Source: Cladochytrium replicatum
Taxonomy: Eukaryota; Chytridiomycota; Chytridiomycetes; Cladochytriales; Cladochytriaceae
Direction: 5' to 3'
Assembly (NCBI GenBank): GCA_025526935.1
Contig: JAHLKD010000135.1
Location: 38,966-102,965 of the forward strand
DNA: 64,000 nucleotides
Position 1 is the stretch's first letter; each line of letters begins with the position of its first letter. This document shows, piece by piece, positions 9,231 through 19,640 of the stretch. The notes below the pieces were generated by a model. That model saw only the letters and a program-made list of their open reading frames with translations. It made no database searches and was not told the origin of the DNA. Position numbers and translations under genes: made by a program.

Positions 9231-12212
9231 ATGTCGACAACTTCGAGGGTTCAGGATCGCTTGGCGAGGGCTCATGTTGGACAGCCTTTGGAACCTCGGG
9301 AACGATTGCGGCATCTTGCGGAGCGCTTGGGGGAACCTCGCAATGCGTGGAGGAATGCGTTTTTGTTGATGTATTCATTGGAGGACGTTGCTGGATTTTT
9401 GGCCAGTATTGGATCTGGCCAGATCGCTGTCCCGAATGCACTTGTGGAATTGCTAAACCGTGCGCGTGAAGAGGGACGCGCTGAATCGGCCGTATCGCTC
9501 GAGCAGCTTGAAATCGAGAACGATGCACTTGTGATGCAGTGCTCGGCGCTTGCGGATAACTTGGTTCTGGCGACGGATCAGCTTGATCCCATTGATGTTC
9601 CTGATGTCGAGGACGATGGAGAGAAGCGTTGGACTGATTCCCAGACCCAGACCGATTTTTGGGATGCCGATTTATCGAACCATGATGGAATTGGCCAAAA
9701 CTTGGCAGACCTGCAGCAGGAACTGGCTAGTGCTTGTCGAGAGCTTCGCGTTGCACAGGAGAATGCAGCGGAAGCACGGCGCAAGGCAGCCAGTGCTGCA
9801 GCGGAGCTAGAGACGGCTCGATCGGTGGAGGCAAAGCGAGTTTCAGCTCTGGATGACTTGGAGAAGCAGTTGAAGGTGTCCCAAGAGCTTGCCAGCCAAC
9901 TCCGCATCGAGGCCGAACTGGTAGAGGCGGAATTGGCCTCAGTGAAGGCTGCCGGAGCCAGTCTTTGCACTCGTTTGGATCGCGCCAACATACCCGACGG
10001 CGAAATGGCGCAGCAGAGCGGGCGTGGGAGCGAGGTCTCTTCACAAAACGAAAATGGACCTCCAACGTTGGCAGATCGATTTTGTGGTCTGTGGCGAGCA
10101 GAATGCAGGGCCAACCACAAATTGCGTGAAGCTTTGGATTTATCAATTGCTGAATGTGACAGATTGAAGAGGGATCGTGATCAGATTCGAGCATTACTTG
10201 CAGTGTCATCATCATCTGACGATCAGCACTCCGATATGCAAGAGCTTGGACCAAAGGACTCGGCATCACAACAAGCTTCCCCAGTTTTACCATCTGCCCA
10301 ATTTGTTTTGAAAGATGCAGCTGTACCAACAGTGAAAACACTTGGAACTAGTGATTATCATGGACCTACAGCGGATGTTTTCCAGAGCTTTCCAGTTGGC
10401 CAATCTTCCCCTCCACAGGGAAACATTGGACTGGAAATTGTTTCAGCACTCCAACAAACTGGGCTTCTCACCAAACGATCAGAGAAGTTAGACCAGAATG
10501 CTCTAAACAGCATACCTCTTTTTGCTGGGACTTCTTCTTCAGGCCAGGCTGATGATGCCAGCTCAAATGAGTTAGGGAAGTTTTTCAAAGCAGTGACAAA
10601 AGTTGCAATTAGTCAAGCTTGGACAGAACCAATGCAAGCTCAAGCTATGGTGCTACGGTTCAAAGATAATTCTGCAGTGTCACGCTGGTGGGACGATCGT
10701 GATGAACAGTGGAGGCGTGAGCGTGTTCAGGATTTGGAAAAGCCAGCACAGCGTTATCTAGCAATTATAGAAAAAAATAATGGAGATTTGAAGCAGTGCA
10801 GTGAGCAAGAGCGAGTCTTTGCCACCTCTTGGGAATTTATAGATAATATTCTGTATCATAATGCTGGAGGTTGGAAGGTATTTGTACCAACTGAGGTTGC
10901 CGAAGCAACTATCCTCCAGGATAGACATGAAAGAGGTGGTCATTTTTCTGCTGAAAAAATGTTTGCTGCATTAGCTACAGTCTTCTGGTTTCCAAAGATG
11001 CTGCATAAGATCAGGAGATGGGTCAAAGGTTGCCAGGTGTGTCAAGATCATGCCCGAGCACCCCCTCATTCAACTTTCCTCCGGAATATTGCAGCCATAA
11101 CTGGTCGTTGGGCTCATTCATCTTTAGACAATGCAGGTCCATTCTGTGGTTGTCATCCATTGATTGGCATTCTTGTTGTAGTCTGCTGCTTCTCTTCACG
11201 ATGTCATCTCTACAAGTGTAACATCAACCCAACATCCGAAGAAGTTGGCAATTTGATATACGAGAGATATTATCCACTCCATGGTTTACCAGAGAGATTC
11301 ACATCAGATAGAGGATCTGCCTTTGTTAGTGGGATGACGCAGACAGTCCTGAAGCGATTGGGAATCGAGCAGCATTCTAGTACAGCTCATCATCCACAGG
11401 CTAATCCATATGCAGAGAGCACAGTGAAATTGGCAGTTGCAGTTCTATCCAAATTAGCTGATGCAGTGTACGATGGGGATGACTGTGGGTTAGCATGGGA
11501 GCGTTACCTTCCGATGGTTGAGTTCGCAATCAATTCACAAGTTCGAGCCAGTAATGAACCTTTGGGAGTTACCAGATTTGAACAGGATTTGGGATATAAT
11601 CCCACTGGTCCAGGAGCCCTTATCGATTCGTCAGAACATCGTGCCCTACGGTCAGCTGATGCAGAAAGACTAGTCGATCGATTGAGGGAATTGCAAATCC
11701 AGTGCACTACACTTTATTCAGAATATCAGGAGTATTATAAAAGAGCTCAGGACACTAAGAGGCCAATTCCAATATTCAAAGTTGGAGACGATGTTATGCT
11801 CACCACCAAGCATATGAAGTTCTATCAACGGAAACTATCGGAATCTTGGGTTGGTCCATTTGTCGTTGAGGAAGTGGGCAAGTATGACACCTACCGTCTT
11901 GCACTTCCCAAAAAGTTTTCTCGTGTCAATCCTTGGTTTCATGTTTCAATGTTGAAGAAGCATGAACCTCCTGCTCCCCGGCAGCAAGGTCGAGATAGGC
12001 CAGAACCGGAGCTCGAAGAAGATGGTGAATGGTATGAAGTCGAACGAATAGTGGCTCACCGGAAACATCGCGGGAAACTCCAGTTTCGTGTGCGTTGGTT
12101 AGGCTATCCGCCCTCTGATGACTCCTGGGAACCTGCTGACGAACTGGAAGAACATTCAGCTGACACTGTTGCAGAGTACAAGGAGCGTGCAGGTGTTTTC
12201 ATTCTTTTTTGA
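9231..12212 (+). CDS. In-frame Gag-integrase-chromodomain fusion from an internally deleted gypsy element
   Basis: A single open frame of 993 codons from ATG 9231. Residues about 1-505 are Gag: an N-terminal helical region and a long Glu/Ala coiled coil, nearly identical to the Gag at 61741-63866. At 10742/10743 the frame jumps from Gag (RERVQDLEK) to the region just before integrase (PAQRYLAIIEKNNG). The Gag zinc knuckle, protease, reverse transcriptase and RNase H are deleted. Integrase is complete: HHCC zinc finger (HERGGHFSAEK...CQVCQDH) and a D,D-35-E core (SSLDNAGPF, TSDRGSAF, NPYAEST). A C-terminal chromodomain follows (VERIVAHRKHRGKLQFRVRW). The open frame extends upstream to 9084, but that part overlaps the primer-binding site and leader. 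The deletion preserves frame over about 5 kb of removed sequence. The product could be packaged or be an integrase-only protein, but no RT remains. Confidence 0.8.
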   Translation: MSTTSRVQDRLARAHVGQPLEPRERLRHLAERLGEPRNAWRNAFLLMYSLEDVAGFLASIGSGQIAVPNALVELLNRAREEGRAESAVSLEQLEIENDALVMQCSALADNLVLATDQLDPIDVPDVEDDGEKRWTDSQTQTDFWDADLSNHDGIGQNLADLQQELASACRELRVAQENAAEARRKAASAAAELETARSVEAKRVSALDDLEKQLKVSQELASQLRIEAELVEAELASVKAAGASLCTRLDRANIPDGEMAQQSGRGSEVSSQNENGPPTLADRFCGLWRAECRANHKLREALDLSIAECDRLKRDRDQIRALLAVSSSSDDQHSDMQELGPKDSASQQASPVLPSAQFVLKDAAVPTVKTLGTSDYHGPTADVFQSFPVGQSSPPQGNIGLEIVSALQQTGLLTKRSEKLDQNALNSIPLFAGTSSSGQADDASSNELGKFFKAVTKVAISQAWTEPMQAQAMVLRFKDNSAVSRWWDDRDEQWRRERVQDLEKPAQRYLAIIEKNNGDLKQCSEQERVFATSWEFIDNILYHNAGGWKVFVPTEVAEATILQDRHERGGHFSAEKMFAALATVFWFPKMLHKIRRWVKGCQVCQDHARAPPHSTFLRNIAAITGRWAHSSLDNAGPFCGCHPLIGILVVVCCFSSRCHLYKCNINPTSEEVGNLIYERYYPLHGLPERFTSDRGSAFVSGMTQTVLKRLGIEQHSSTAHHPQANPYAESTVKLAVAVLSKLADAVYDGDDCGLAWERYLPMVEFAINSQVRASNEPLGVTRFEQDLGYNPTGPGALIDSSEHRALRSADAERLVDRLRELQIQCTTLYSEYQEYYKRAQDTKRPIPIFKVGDDVMLTTKHMKFYQRKLSESWVGPFVVEEVGKYDTYRLALPKKFSRVNPWFHVSMLKKHEPPAPRQQGRDRPEPELEEDGEWYEVERIVAHRKHRGKLQFRVRWLGYPPSDDSWEPADELEEHSADTVAEYKERAGVFILF

Positions 12213-12250
12213 GTTTATCTGATGACATGAGCTTTGGTGACCCAAAAGCT

Positions 12251-12268
12251 CATCTTCGAGGGGGCACC
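12251..12268 (+). promoter_or_regulatory. Polypurine tract before LTR-B
   Basis: CATCTTCGAGGGGGCACC lies directly before the TGTTAAATTC start of LTR-B. The equivalent before the 3' LTR-A is CTTCGAGGCGGCATC (about 14126-14140). Confidence 0.6.
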
Positions 12269-12738
12269 TGTTAAATTCTGTGTACCCTTGGAGGGCTTAC
12301 CCATTGTTTTGTGCAATAGGCTTTTCTCTTGGGCTTGAGAAGGTTTTATGCTATTGCTCGATTTATGCTTTGGGCAGTCATGCTGTTTATTTTCTTTATT
12401 GTAATTGTTGAATATTCTTCTGTGTGGGAATATTTATTGCGGTGTGAGGGTGGCTGGTTCCTTGAGACAGTGGAACAAACCAAACACTCACACACCACAG
12501 GTATAAATAAAGGAGACAGTGGAACAAACCAAACACTCACACACCACAGTCTTCCTGGTTAGCAATCCCAGCCTTGATTTGTATTAGCCACAGAGTGCTT
12601 GTGTGCAACAAGGGAATTTGCTTTATCATTTACCCCATATTCAACTGGGCCAAGAGACGGAACCTGGAGCTGTTGTGCTAGCTAAAGTACAGCTAAACAC
12701 GCCCTACCGCTGCCAGGAGAAGCCCTTGGTTTTTAACA
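12269..12738 (+). repeat. Internal LTR, type B (470 bp)
   Basis: Starts TGTTAAATTC and ends TTTTTAACA. It corresponds to the 3' LTR of the telomere-proximal element (56250-56768). U3 holds two copies of a 49-bp repeat with the TATA-like motif TATAAATAAA, against three copies in the other LTR; this accounts exactly for the 519 versus 470 bp difference. Confidence 0.85.
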
Positions 12739-14140
12739 GGTGGTGGTTTCATCCAGGAACTATTACCTTCTTGTCTCAGTCGGTGTGGACCGACACATGG
12801 AACTACAGATACGGAGGATTCTCAGGATCGATTCTCACCTCCTACGCGAACGGGTTTTGCTCCTTATGTATCTCGAGCATCCCTGGTGGTTTCAACCTTC
12901 TTTTTGCTCTGGGGACTCTGGCACACTTTTTTGAGAGGAATTCCGACAGACCATCGCTTTCCTCGCTTTCTGATGTTGCTATCTTTGCTCCTGAGCCTTT
13001 TGACCAACTTCACTACCTTTGGTCTGCTCCAGAGGTCTTCGATTTTTGATTTCGCCAATTCTTGTCTGATTGTCGCGAACAGTACCTCAGAAGAACCGTC
13101 TCATCAAGCCGGATTGATTGGTGCCCAGCTCGCGTCATTTGGCGGAGGATTCATGGAGCTACAGCATTTCGAAGCTTTCAGCTTTGATCCGTCAGTTCTC
13201 GCTGGACCACGGCAAGTGCCTATCAAAACCATCGCCTACGCATTGCGAATCGATTCGTGTATTGCTCGCTTGGTTTCGTTGGCTGCCTGCAGAGTTATGG
13301 TGACATGTCTGTATGCATGCATCATGAACTTTTTTTCCTTCAACAACTCCATTGTTTCTTGAGATGGCACCTCCATTGCCTGTGGATGCATCGCGCGCAA
13401 CGCGGATACATGAAGTTTGCTGGACTTTTCTGGCCTTGGAGATTGGGGTCTACTTCAAGTTGACGAGTTTCCACCAGATTCGGGCATGTGGCGCAGCATG
13501 TGACGCGTTTTGTTTCCCACGGTTGTCTTCACATAGACATCACCTTGGTTTCTGGACACAGCATACCATGAAGAGGTTTCCTTTCGATCTGTTACAGACC
13601 AACATGTGTCAACGGCTTTTGAAGAAACCACCTGCGCCAGTTGAATCTGGATTTTTTGTGTTATATACCCCTATCGTAGCTGGTGTTGCTAGTGCACAAG
13701 CTTCCACTCTTTTGTCTTTGGGTTTTGTCATGGAGGATCCCTGATTTTTGCATTCATCAGCTTGCACTCTCAGTTCCTTGACACTTACCATTAGAACGTT
13801 GCTAGTTAGTCTCGTTCACCGCTTCTGCACTTGCATTGTTGTTTAGCTTTGCACCTGCGCTTTTGCTTGCGATTCCACCACACTGGGGTTTCGTATGTTA
13901 TGGGCCCATTGTGGTCTACCTTGATCTTTGATCTAGAATGCCTGAAATGGTACGAGCAGAGTACTCTATCCCTTTGGTCCTTTCTAAATTTCGAAGTCAG
14001 TCATATTGGATTGGGGGTTGTGTAAGTTTAGTTGTGAACTCCACACACATTCCTTCTGTTTCTCTATCGTATGTTTTCTTTTTTGTCTTTTTTGACGAGC
14101 GATACACGGTGACCCAGTGTATCGTCTTCGAGGCGGCATC
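12739..14140 (+). mobile_element. Noncoding internal domain of a non-autonomous (LARD-like) LTR element
   Basis: About 1.4 kb between LTR-B and the 3' LTR-A. It begins with the same primer-binding sequence as the gypsy element and ends with a related polypurine tract, so it looks like the internal domain of the original LTR-A element. Frames are short. The longest run 12886-13362 and 13352-13744 and resemble nothing I know. A weak LLMY match near 12850 to the Gag N-terminal region hints at a mutated gag remnant. It probably depended on the autonomous element's proteins. Confidence 0.55.
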
Positions 14141-14616
14141 TGTTAAAAACTAGCATATCAGACTGTTTGCTAATGGGTTATCCTTTGGGTTGTCTTTTTT
14201 CTCTTTGACCTGAGAGTTTTTTTGTCAATCCCTCTTCATTCTTATTTATGGACTTGTATTTCATGTATTTATATCCATGTTTGGCAGGTCCTGTGTGGAG
14301 TGATCTTGGCATTTAGTGGGGAATGTGGTGTGGCTTGGTCCTTTGAGTTGATGTGACCAATGTCTTTGACCACAGGTATGCCCACACGCACTGTTCACTT
14401 GAATATAGGAGTTGATGTGACCAATGTCTTTGACCACAGCATTCCCTGGTTGCCTGACCAGCTTGGGTGTAGTGTACAGCCTGTCGGAGTATTAGGCATA
14501 TACACACCTGGGAGAACAGGTACTGGGCCAAGAGACGGAACCTGGAGCTGTTGTGCTAGCTACAGTACAGCTAAAGACGCCCTACCGCTGCCAGGAGAAG
14601 CCCTTGGTTTTTAACA
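14141..14616 (+). repeat. 3' LTR, type A (476 bp)
   Basis: Same length and apparently the same sequence as 8607-9082, including both copies of the U3 direct repeat, indicating a recent insertion. Confidence 0.85.
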
Positions 14617-14621
14617 GAGTG
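14617..14621 (+). repeat. 5-bp target site duplication GAGTG (right)
   Basis: Matches 8602-8606 and flanks the composite element. Confidence 0.85.
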
Positions 14622-15600
14622 TATCATTGCAGACATACCAAATCTGTCAAGAATTTTCTTAGTGTAAGCCTGTTGGTGGACAAAGAGACCATTGGGAGCA
14701 CGTAGGAATTCAAATCCATTGCATGATTCCTCGATTCTCGAGATTATCTCTCAATGCCTAAAGCACCTCCTATTTACTATAAAGCCTTTGCTGATCGATG
14801 GTTTATTATTGGAATCTATGATGAAGACCTTAGCATTATGAGAACTCCTGAAGCTATTCGACTAACCAAAACACTTCTTTAATCCGAATTTGAAAGGAAA
14901 GACCTTGGATTCCCTCAAAACTTGGAGCAGGTGGATGCTCAACAGTTCCCGGCAGATTGTGCTCACGTTTAGGACGATTGCAGGTTGCCCTAGCGCAAAC
15001 CTCGTTTGGACCCCAGCCAAGAATGTACGCATCACAGGGAGGGCATAACTCCCAAAGCGAGAAGAAAATTTTAAATTTACCGTGCTGTGGAAAGTGTGTG
15101 AATAAAAGCAGGACAGTTACATATAATGATCACATTGACCTGATCTTCAGCTAACATTAACCCCGATTATCAATTGTTCCACTAAACAAATGGAGTAGCA
15201 TAGTATGTTCTCGTGTAATTCAGTAATTGGGTTTCAGATAAATAGTCATCGGAAAGTCTTGGAATCATTAAAAGGACATGTAATTGAGATCATGCTTGAA
15301 CAGTACGTTGGTTCCCTGATTACAGCAGATAGTGTAATGTGCAGCCATCATAACTTCACAGGTTGTTCAAACCAGCATTGTCCAGATTGTTTAAGACCAT
15401 AGAGGGCTTTAAGAAGACAAATTCCAGAGTTTTCATAGGGGCCATTATAAGATAGCGCTTCAGGGACCTTTATGCAGATCTCGTAGTCAGTGTCTCCATA
15501 GAAGTAAGCAAGTAATATGAACTTTAATGTTTCCATCAGAATCTCGTTTTGTAACAAAACCCATTTGTGGTCCACTAGTAGTTTGGGTACTTCCTGTACA
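14617..15600 (-). mobile_element. Decayed copia reverse transcriptase with an internal inversion
   Basis: Minus strand, 15575-15348: a copia RT N-terminal region (YGDTDYEICIKVPEAL, then LLKALYGLKQSGQCWFE). Minus strand, 14740-14617: the later RT segment (FLRAPNGLFVHQQAYTKKIL). The segment between them that should carry the YVDD catalytic motif is read on the plus strand instead, about 14755-14930 (WFIIGIYDEDLSIM, then SEFERKDLGFPQNL), with YDED in place of YVDD and an internal stop. The element therefore suffered an inversion as well as the LTR insertion. Sequence 14930-15345 is unassigned. Confidence 0.6.
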
Positions 15601-17436
15601 GGGCCCCCAACTTGTCATTTCAAGAGACCAGTATTTCCTTCTTTCATCGCAGTTTGCCTTTCGGGCCAGTCAGGCGAAGCTTTGGCTTCTTCAAGCGTGA
15701 GCGGGTCTGGTCGATATTGTGAGTTGGGAGGTTGTTGCTTCTTTAATTTGGAGGATTATGCCGGCACCACCGTGGGGGTGGGTACCCCTCAAATGATGAA
15801 AGTCACAGCGCTCAAACTGGTATGTAAGCTGCATCTTGATGGAGTTGTGGAGTTGAGAAAACGTTCATTGGAAAATCCATGTTCAAAGGCCCTCTGTCTC
15901 GCTCTCTGACAGTTGTTTGCCAGCTAGGTCCTTGCTCGTTGTGGTTTATGTTTGGAAGTCTGGCATATCGCTCGAGAGCTGGATTGGATGCTTTTTCTCT
16001 ACCTTTATTATTTTCTTTAAAATCTTTCTAATCCCAATTCCCAATCACCCACCTAATTTTCCTCTACATTCAGGGACTTCATCAATTAACCTTGAATCAA
16101 ACTTGTTCTCAAACCTCCTACCAACAACGAGGTCCTCTTCATCACAGTCACTCGTTCCCTTGTAGACGATGCATTTGCCTTTGCCATGTACAAACCATCA
16201 TGACTTCGGAGAATACTTCAACAAACCACAGTGGTGCCAGAGGGTCTGTTTTCCACTACCACAGTGGTGTCCCCATTGTCATTGTCACTTTTCAGGTTGC
16301 GCATGAGATGTTTTTGGCCTATTAGCATGATAGGTCTTTTGTGTTTGTTGTTGACGTGGCGAGTCGGTGATAGAGTAGTGTTTCGTTTCTGAGGTTGTTG
16401 GCTTTGTTGGTCGGGTTGTTGTTGTCAAGGTGTTTGGGCTGACCACCGGGTACGCGTCAAACAGGAGGGACGTTCCCTGGCGTTGCTGTGGTGTATGGTG
16501 GTGCATCTGATGTTGATTTGCTGGGGCGTTGTTGTTTTCGTGATGAGGGTGCCCGAATGATTGTGGGTGGTTCAGCAGCAGCAATCGCACGTTGAGTGAG
16601 AGATTCGCGGTTTGCTGAATTCGGGTGAGGGAACAGGATCTGAGTGGGCCAGGGCCAGTTATCGATTGGGAATACTGTCAGAGGTGAAGGTAGTTGCAGT
16701 CTTAGGTAGGGATGTAGTTCTGGGAAAGAGGATTCGTCAAAAACACAATCCGCAAAGCGAGCAGTCAGCCTGTATATGGGTCCCGGGTAATGATAATTTT
16801 TGGTGTATTGTTTGGTCCTCATGCCTGTAGGATGATCCTCAATCGCACTATCATCGCCAACGTCGGATCATCAAAGTGCCATGTTGAGAGCGGACGCATG
16901 TTCCTCGCGCGGATCAGTTTCACGACCTTTGTTTTCGATGCTCCGGTATCGGGTTCCCGATCAACACGCGGGCTGTGCGGAAATACGTCGGCATCGCGAC
17001 GTGTTAGCGCCTCGGTACATTTCGGAGAGCCATTTGCAGATAACTCGAAACTTTCTCGGTCGTCGACTATGAAAAATGGAGTGATCAGTCATAATTTACG
17101 AATCGACTTAATATATATATACAATTGAAAACGAACATGGTCGCGGCTGCCGCAGAGAGACAATGTGCGGCTTGAGCAAACGTGCGACGTGCTGACCCTG
17201 AAGATGGAACTTAATGGTCCGAAAACGTCGACTCCCCGTTGCCATGATCGAGAACACTCCCACGGTATTTGCCGCCAATACGTTCATCAGACAAAATTTT
17301 CAACGTAGACACAGCCGTGGCACACTCGCATTCACAAGGCATAAGGCATGTATCAAGGGATAGAAAAAGGGAACTCTCCCCTCTTGCATCGCTGGAAAAA
17401 GCAAGACGACGGCACTTTTATCATACATGCAAAGTT
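15601..17436. other. Intergenic, no confident gene
   Basis: The minus-strand frame 16457-16822 (121 codons, Pro/Ser/Thr-rich) could be an exon of a disordered protein, but no start or splice context is convincing. The last about 300 bp are the upstream region of the actin gene. Confidence 0.4.
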
Positions 17437-18740
17437 ATGACTCAACAGCTTGACAATGGCTACACGGTGGTGATCGACAATGGGTCGGGAATGTGTAAAG
17501 CAGGGTTTGCAAACGAGGATGCACCTCGTGCGGTTTTCCCTTCTATCGTGGGTCGTCTCAAGCATTATTCTTTGATGGTATGTCCATGGTTGCGTTCAAA
17601 ATGCACAGCTCAGTAACGTTCCAATTTTGCAGGGAGGTTTTGGTGGGAACGACACTTTTATTGGCAACGAGGCACAAGCCAAACGTGGCATCCTTTCCCT
17701 TCGATATCCAATCGATCACGGCATAGTGACAAATTGGGACGACATGGAGAAAATCTGGCACCATACCTTTGACAATGAGCTCCGTGCTGCACCTGAAGAG
17801 CATCCAATCCTCCTCACAGAAGCACCATTGAACCCGAAATCTAATCGTGAAAAGATGATGCAGATCATGTTCGAGACTTTCAAAGTTCCAGCCTTCTTCG
17901 TTCAAGTCCAAGCTGTTCTCTCGCTCTATGCTTCTGGACGCACAACGGGTATCGTTCTCGATTCCGGGGATGGGGTGAGCCACACTGTGCCGATATACGA
18001 GGGCTACTCGCTTCAGCATGCAGTCAGGAGGATGGATCTCGCCGGTCACGGGTTGACAGAGCGCCTCATGAGACTTCTGATACTCAACGGCCACTCTTTC
18101 ACGACCACGACGGCGGGAAAGGAAATCGTGCGCGATATGAAGGAGAAGTTGTGCTACATCGCGCTAGATTACGAACAGGAGATGAAGGTCGCTGAAAATT
18201 CGTGTGTGATTGACAAGGTGTTTGAGTTGCCGGATGGAGAGATTATCATCGTTGGGAAGGAAAGGTTTGAGGCGCCAGAGGCGCTATTTCAACCGTGGTT
18301 GCTCGGGATGGATATTGTGGGAATCCATGAAATGACATATTTCACGATCATGAAGTGCGACGTCGATATCCGAAAAGATTTGTTCTCGAATATTGTGATA
18401 TCTGGGGGGACAACGTGAGTGAGATTTAAAACACCATTTCATGATACTGACGAATGCTATTAAGCTTGTACCCTGGGATGGCCGAGCGCCTGAAGCGAGA
18501 GATCACAGCACTTGCACCGACAACTGTGGATGTGAAGGTGATCGCTCCGCCAGAACGTTTGTATTCCGTGTGGATCGGTGGTTCTATCTTGGCGTCGCAC
18601 TCTTCGTTAAAGTCCATGTAAGCACCGCATAAGTGTGGCAAAGAGTAACCTGATTCTTAATTTTATTTTTGTGAAGGTTGATTTCGAAGCACGAATACGA
18701 GGAATACGGCTCGAAAATCGTACATCGCAAATGCATATGA
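17437..18740 (+). CDS. Divergent actin
   Basis: Actin-fold ATPase, 379 codons, essentially normal actin length. Exons 17437-17577, 17633-18414, 18465-18617 and 18677-18740 close in frame. Motifs: [20 protein letters not shown] (phosphate 1), [54 protein letters not shown] (phosphate 2), [30 protein letters not shown], and the C-terminal IVHRKC. These are conventional-actin signatures, not Arp1/2/3 insertions. Many otherwise near-invariant positions differ, for example GRLKHYSLM for the usual [23 protein letters not shown] for GMGQKDSYVGDEAQ, and [10 protein letters not shown] for VAIQAVLSLY. This is probably a second, fast-evolving actin paralogue. ATG 17437 gives the canonical short N terminus; a longer frame opens upstream at 17269. 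Confidence 0.9.
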
Positions 18741-19029
18741 ATCCTTTCCTATTTATTTCCCGTCTATTTATTGTGTACTGTTTCTATTCATTGGAAATCC
18801 AACAACTCCCAAACTTCGTTCTGGAGCACGAAAATGTTGGAGGCAGGCAAATAATGTTAGTTTGAAACAACTCACGTTTATTAACAAAAATGATCAACAG
18901 CTCACTGATTCTTATGAATATGAAATATGATGAGAGCAAGACATTACCACTCGAGCCAAGAAATATGAATGAAGGAAATGGATACGTAAACTCATAAACT
19001 TCATCTACCTCTCATCAAGACAAACTCAA

Positions 19030-19640
19030 GACAAGTGAAAAGGGAACTTAAACCGAACGACAGTGTTTCTGCCAAGATCACTTCCTGAGGATGTCTGCAG
19101 TTCGAATTGATTGGTTGGTGAGTGTGTTGGTGGCGGCAAGACGGCGGGATTCTTTTGTGATTTCGAAAGCCGCCAACGCCGAATCAGGAGAAGGGCACCG
19201 ACAGCTATGCCAATCGCAAAAACGCCAGCGCCAACACTGATGCCGCAATCACGCCGGGTGAGAGTCTTGTTTGCGAATCATCTGTGGTTGCATTATTAGC
19301 AGTCAGCCTCAGTAATCCTGTATCAGGTGCGGTGAGGTATATTCCAACAATGCGTTCCTCGTAAAGCGTGACTGGTCAGAGAGAGGTCAACCGATTGCAT
19401 AGAATATGTTGCCAACAACGGCACACGTCGGAGACTTTCCCCAACGATCACCGTTGCGTAGAGTAGCATTTAGAAGTGTCGATGCCCTGATTGGGATCGT
19501 GTTCATGTTGATTTGATGAAGATTCCCGAAATTAATGTTGTCGCGATTGCCTGAAACTACGCTCCCGGCACCCTAAACCAAGAATCCGTTTCCATCTTCA
19601 ATAAGAAACGGTCAGCGAAATTGTGCAGTCTTGGCAGCTG
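19030..19640 (-). pseudogene. Broken gene for a secreted single-pass surface protein
   Basis: Minus-strand pieces run in order through one ectodomain: GNGFLV, a TAG stop, GAGSVVSGNRDNINFGNL, LLNATLRNGDRWGKSPTCAV, VGNIFYAIG, a TGA stop, YEERIVGIYLTAPDTGLL, ATTDDSQTRLSPGVIA. A 1-nt shift then leads into a membrane helix (GISVGAGVFAIGIAVGALLL) with an RRWRLSK stop-transfer and a short Pro/Ser tail. The layout is that of fungal surface proteins with an SPGVIAGI-type membrane anchor. At least two stops and several frameshifts make it a pseudogene. The N terminus was not found. Confidence 0.6.

Larger units (their letters stand above)
8607..14616 (+). mobile_element. Composite Ty3/gypsy-related LTR element (LTR-A / Gag-IN / LTR-B / noncoding / LTR-A)
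   Basis: Bounded by two 476-bp LTRs (type A), both TGTTAAAAAC...TTTTTAACA, that look identical by eye, and by a GAGTG target duplication. This implies one recent insertion unit, placed inside a decayed copia RT. Inside are an internally deleted gag-pol (9231-12212), a second-type LTR (LTR-B, 12269-12738) and a 1.4-kb noncoding internal domain with its own polypurine tract. LTR-A and LTR-B differ in U3 but share U5 and the primer-binding region. The order is what is expected if a one-LTR circle of a gypsy element recombined with the 5' LTR of a resident non-autonomous element through the shared U5. Template switching between co-packaged RNAs is the alternative. Confidence 0.8.

Noticed and set aside
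17437-18740. Assignment to Arp1 (centractin) or another Arp
   Set aside because: Actin-type spacing without Arp-specific insertions, and the conventional actin motifs fit better; treated as divergent actin.
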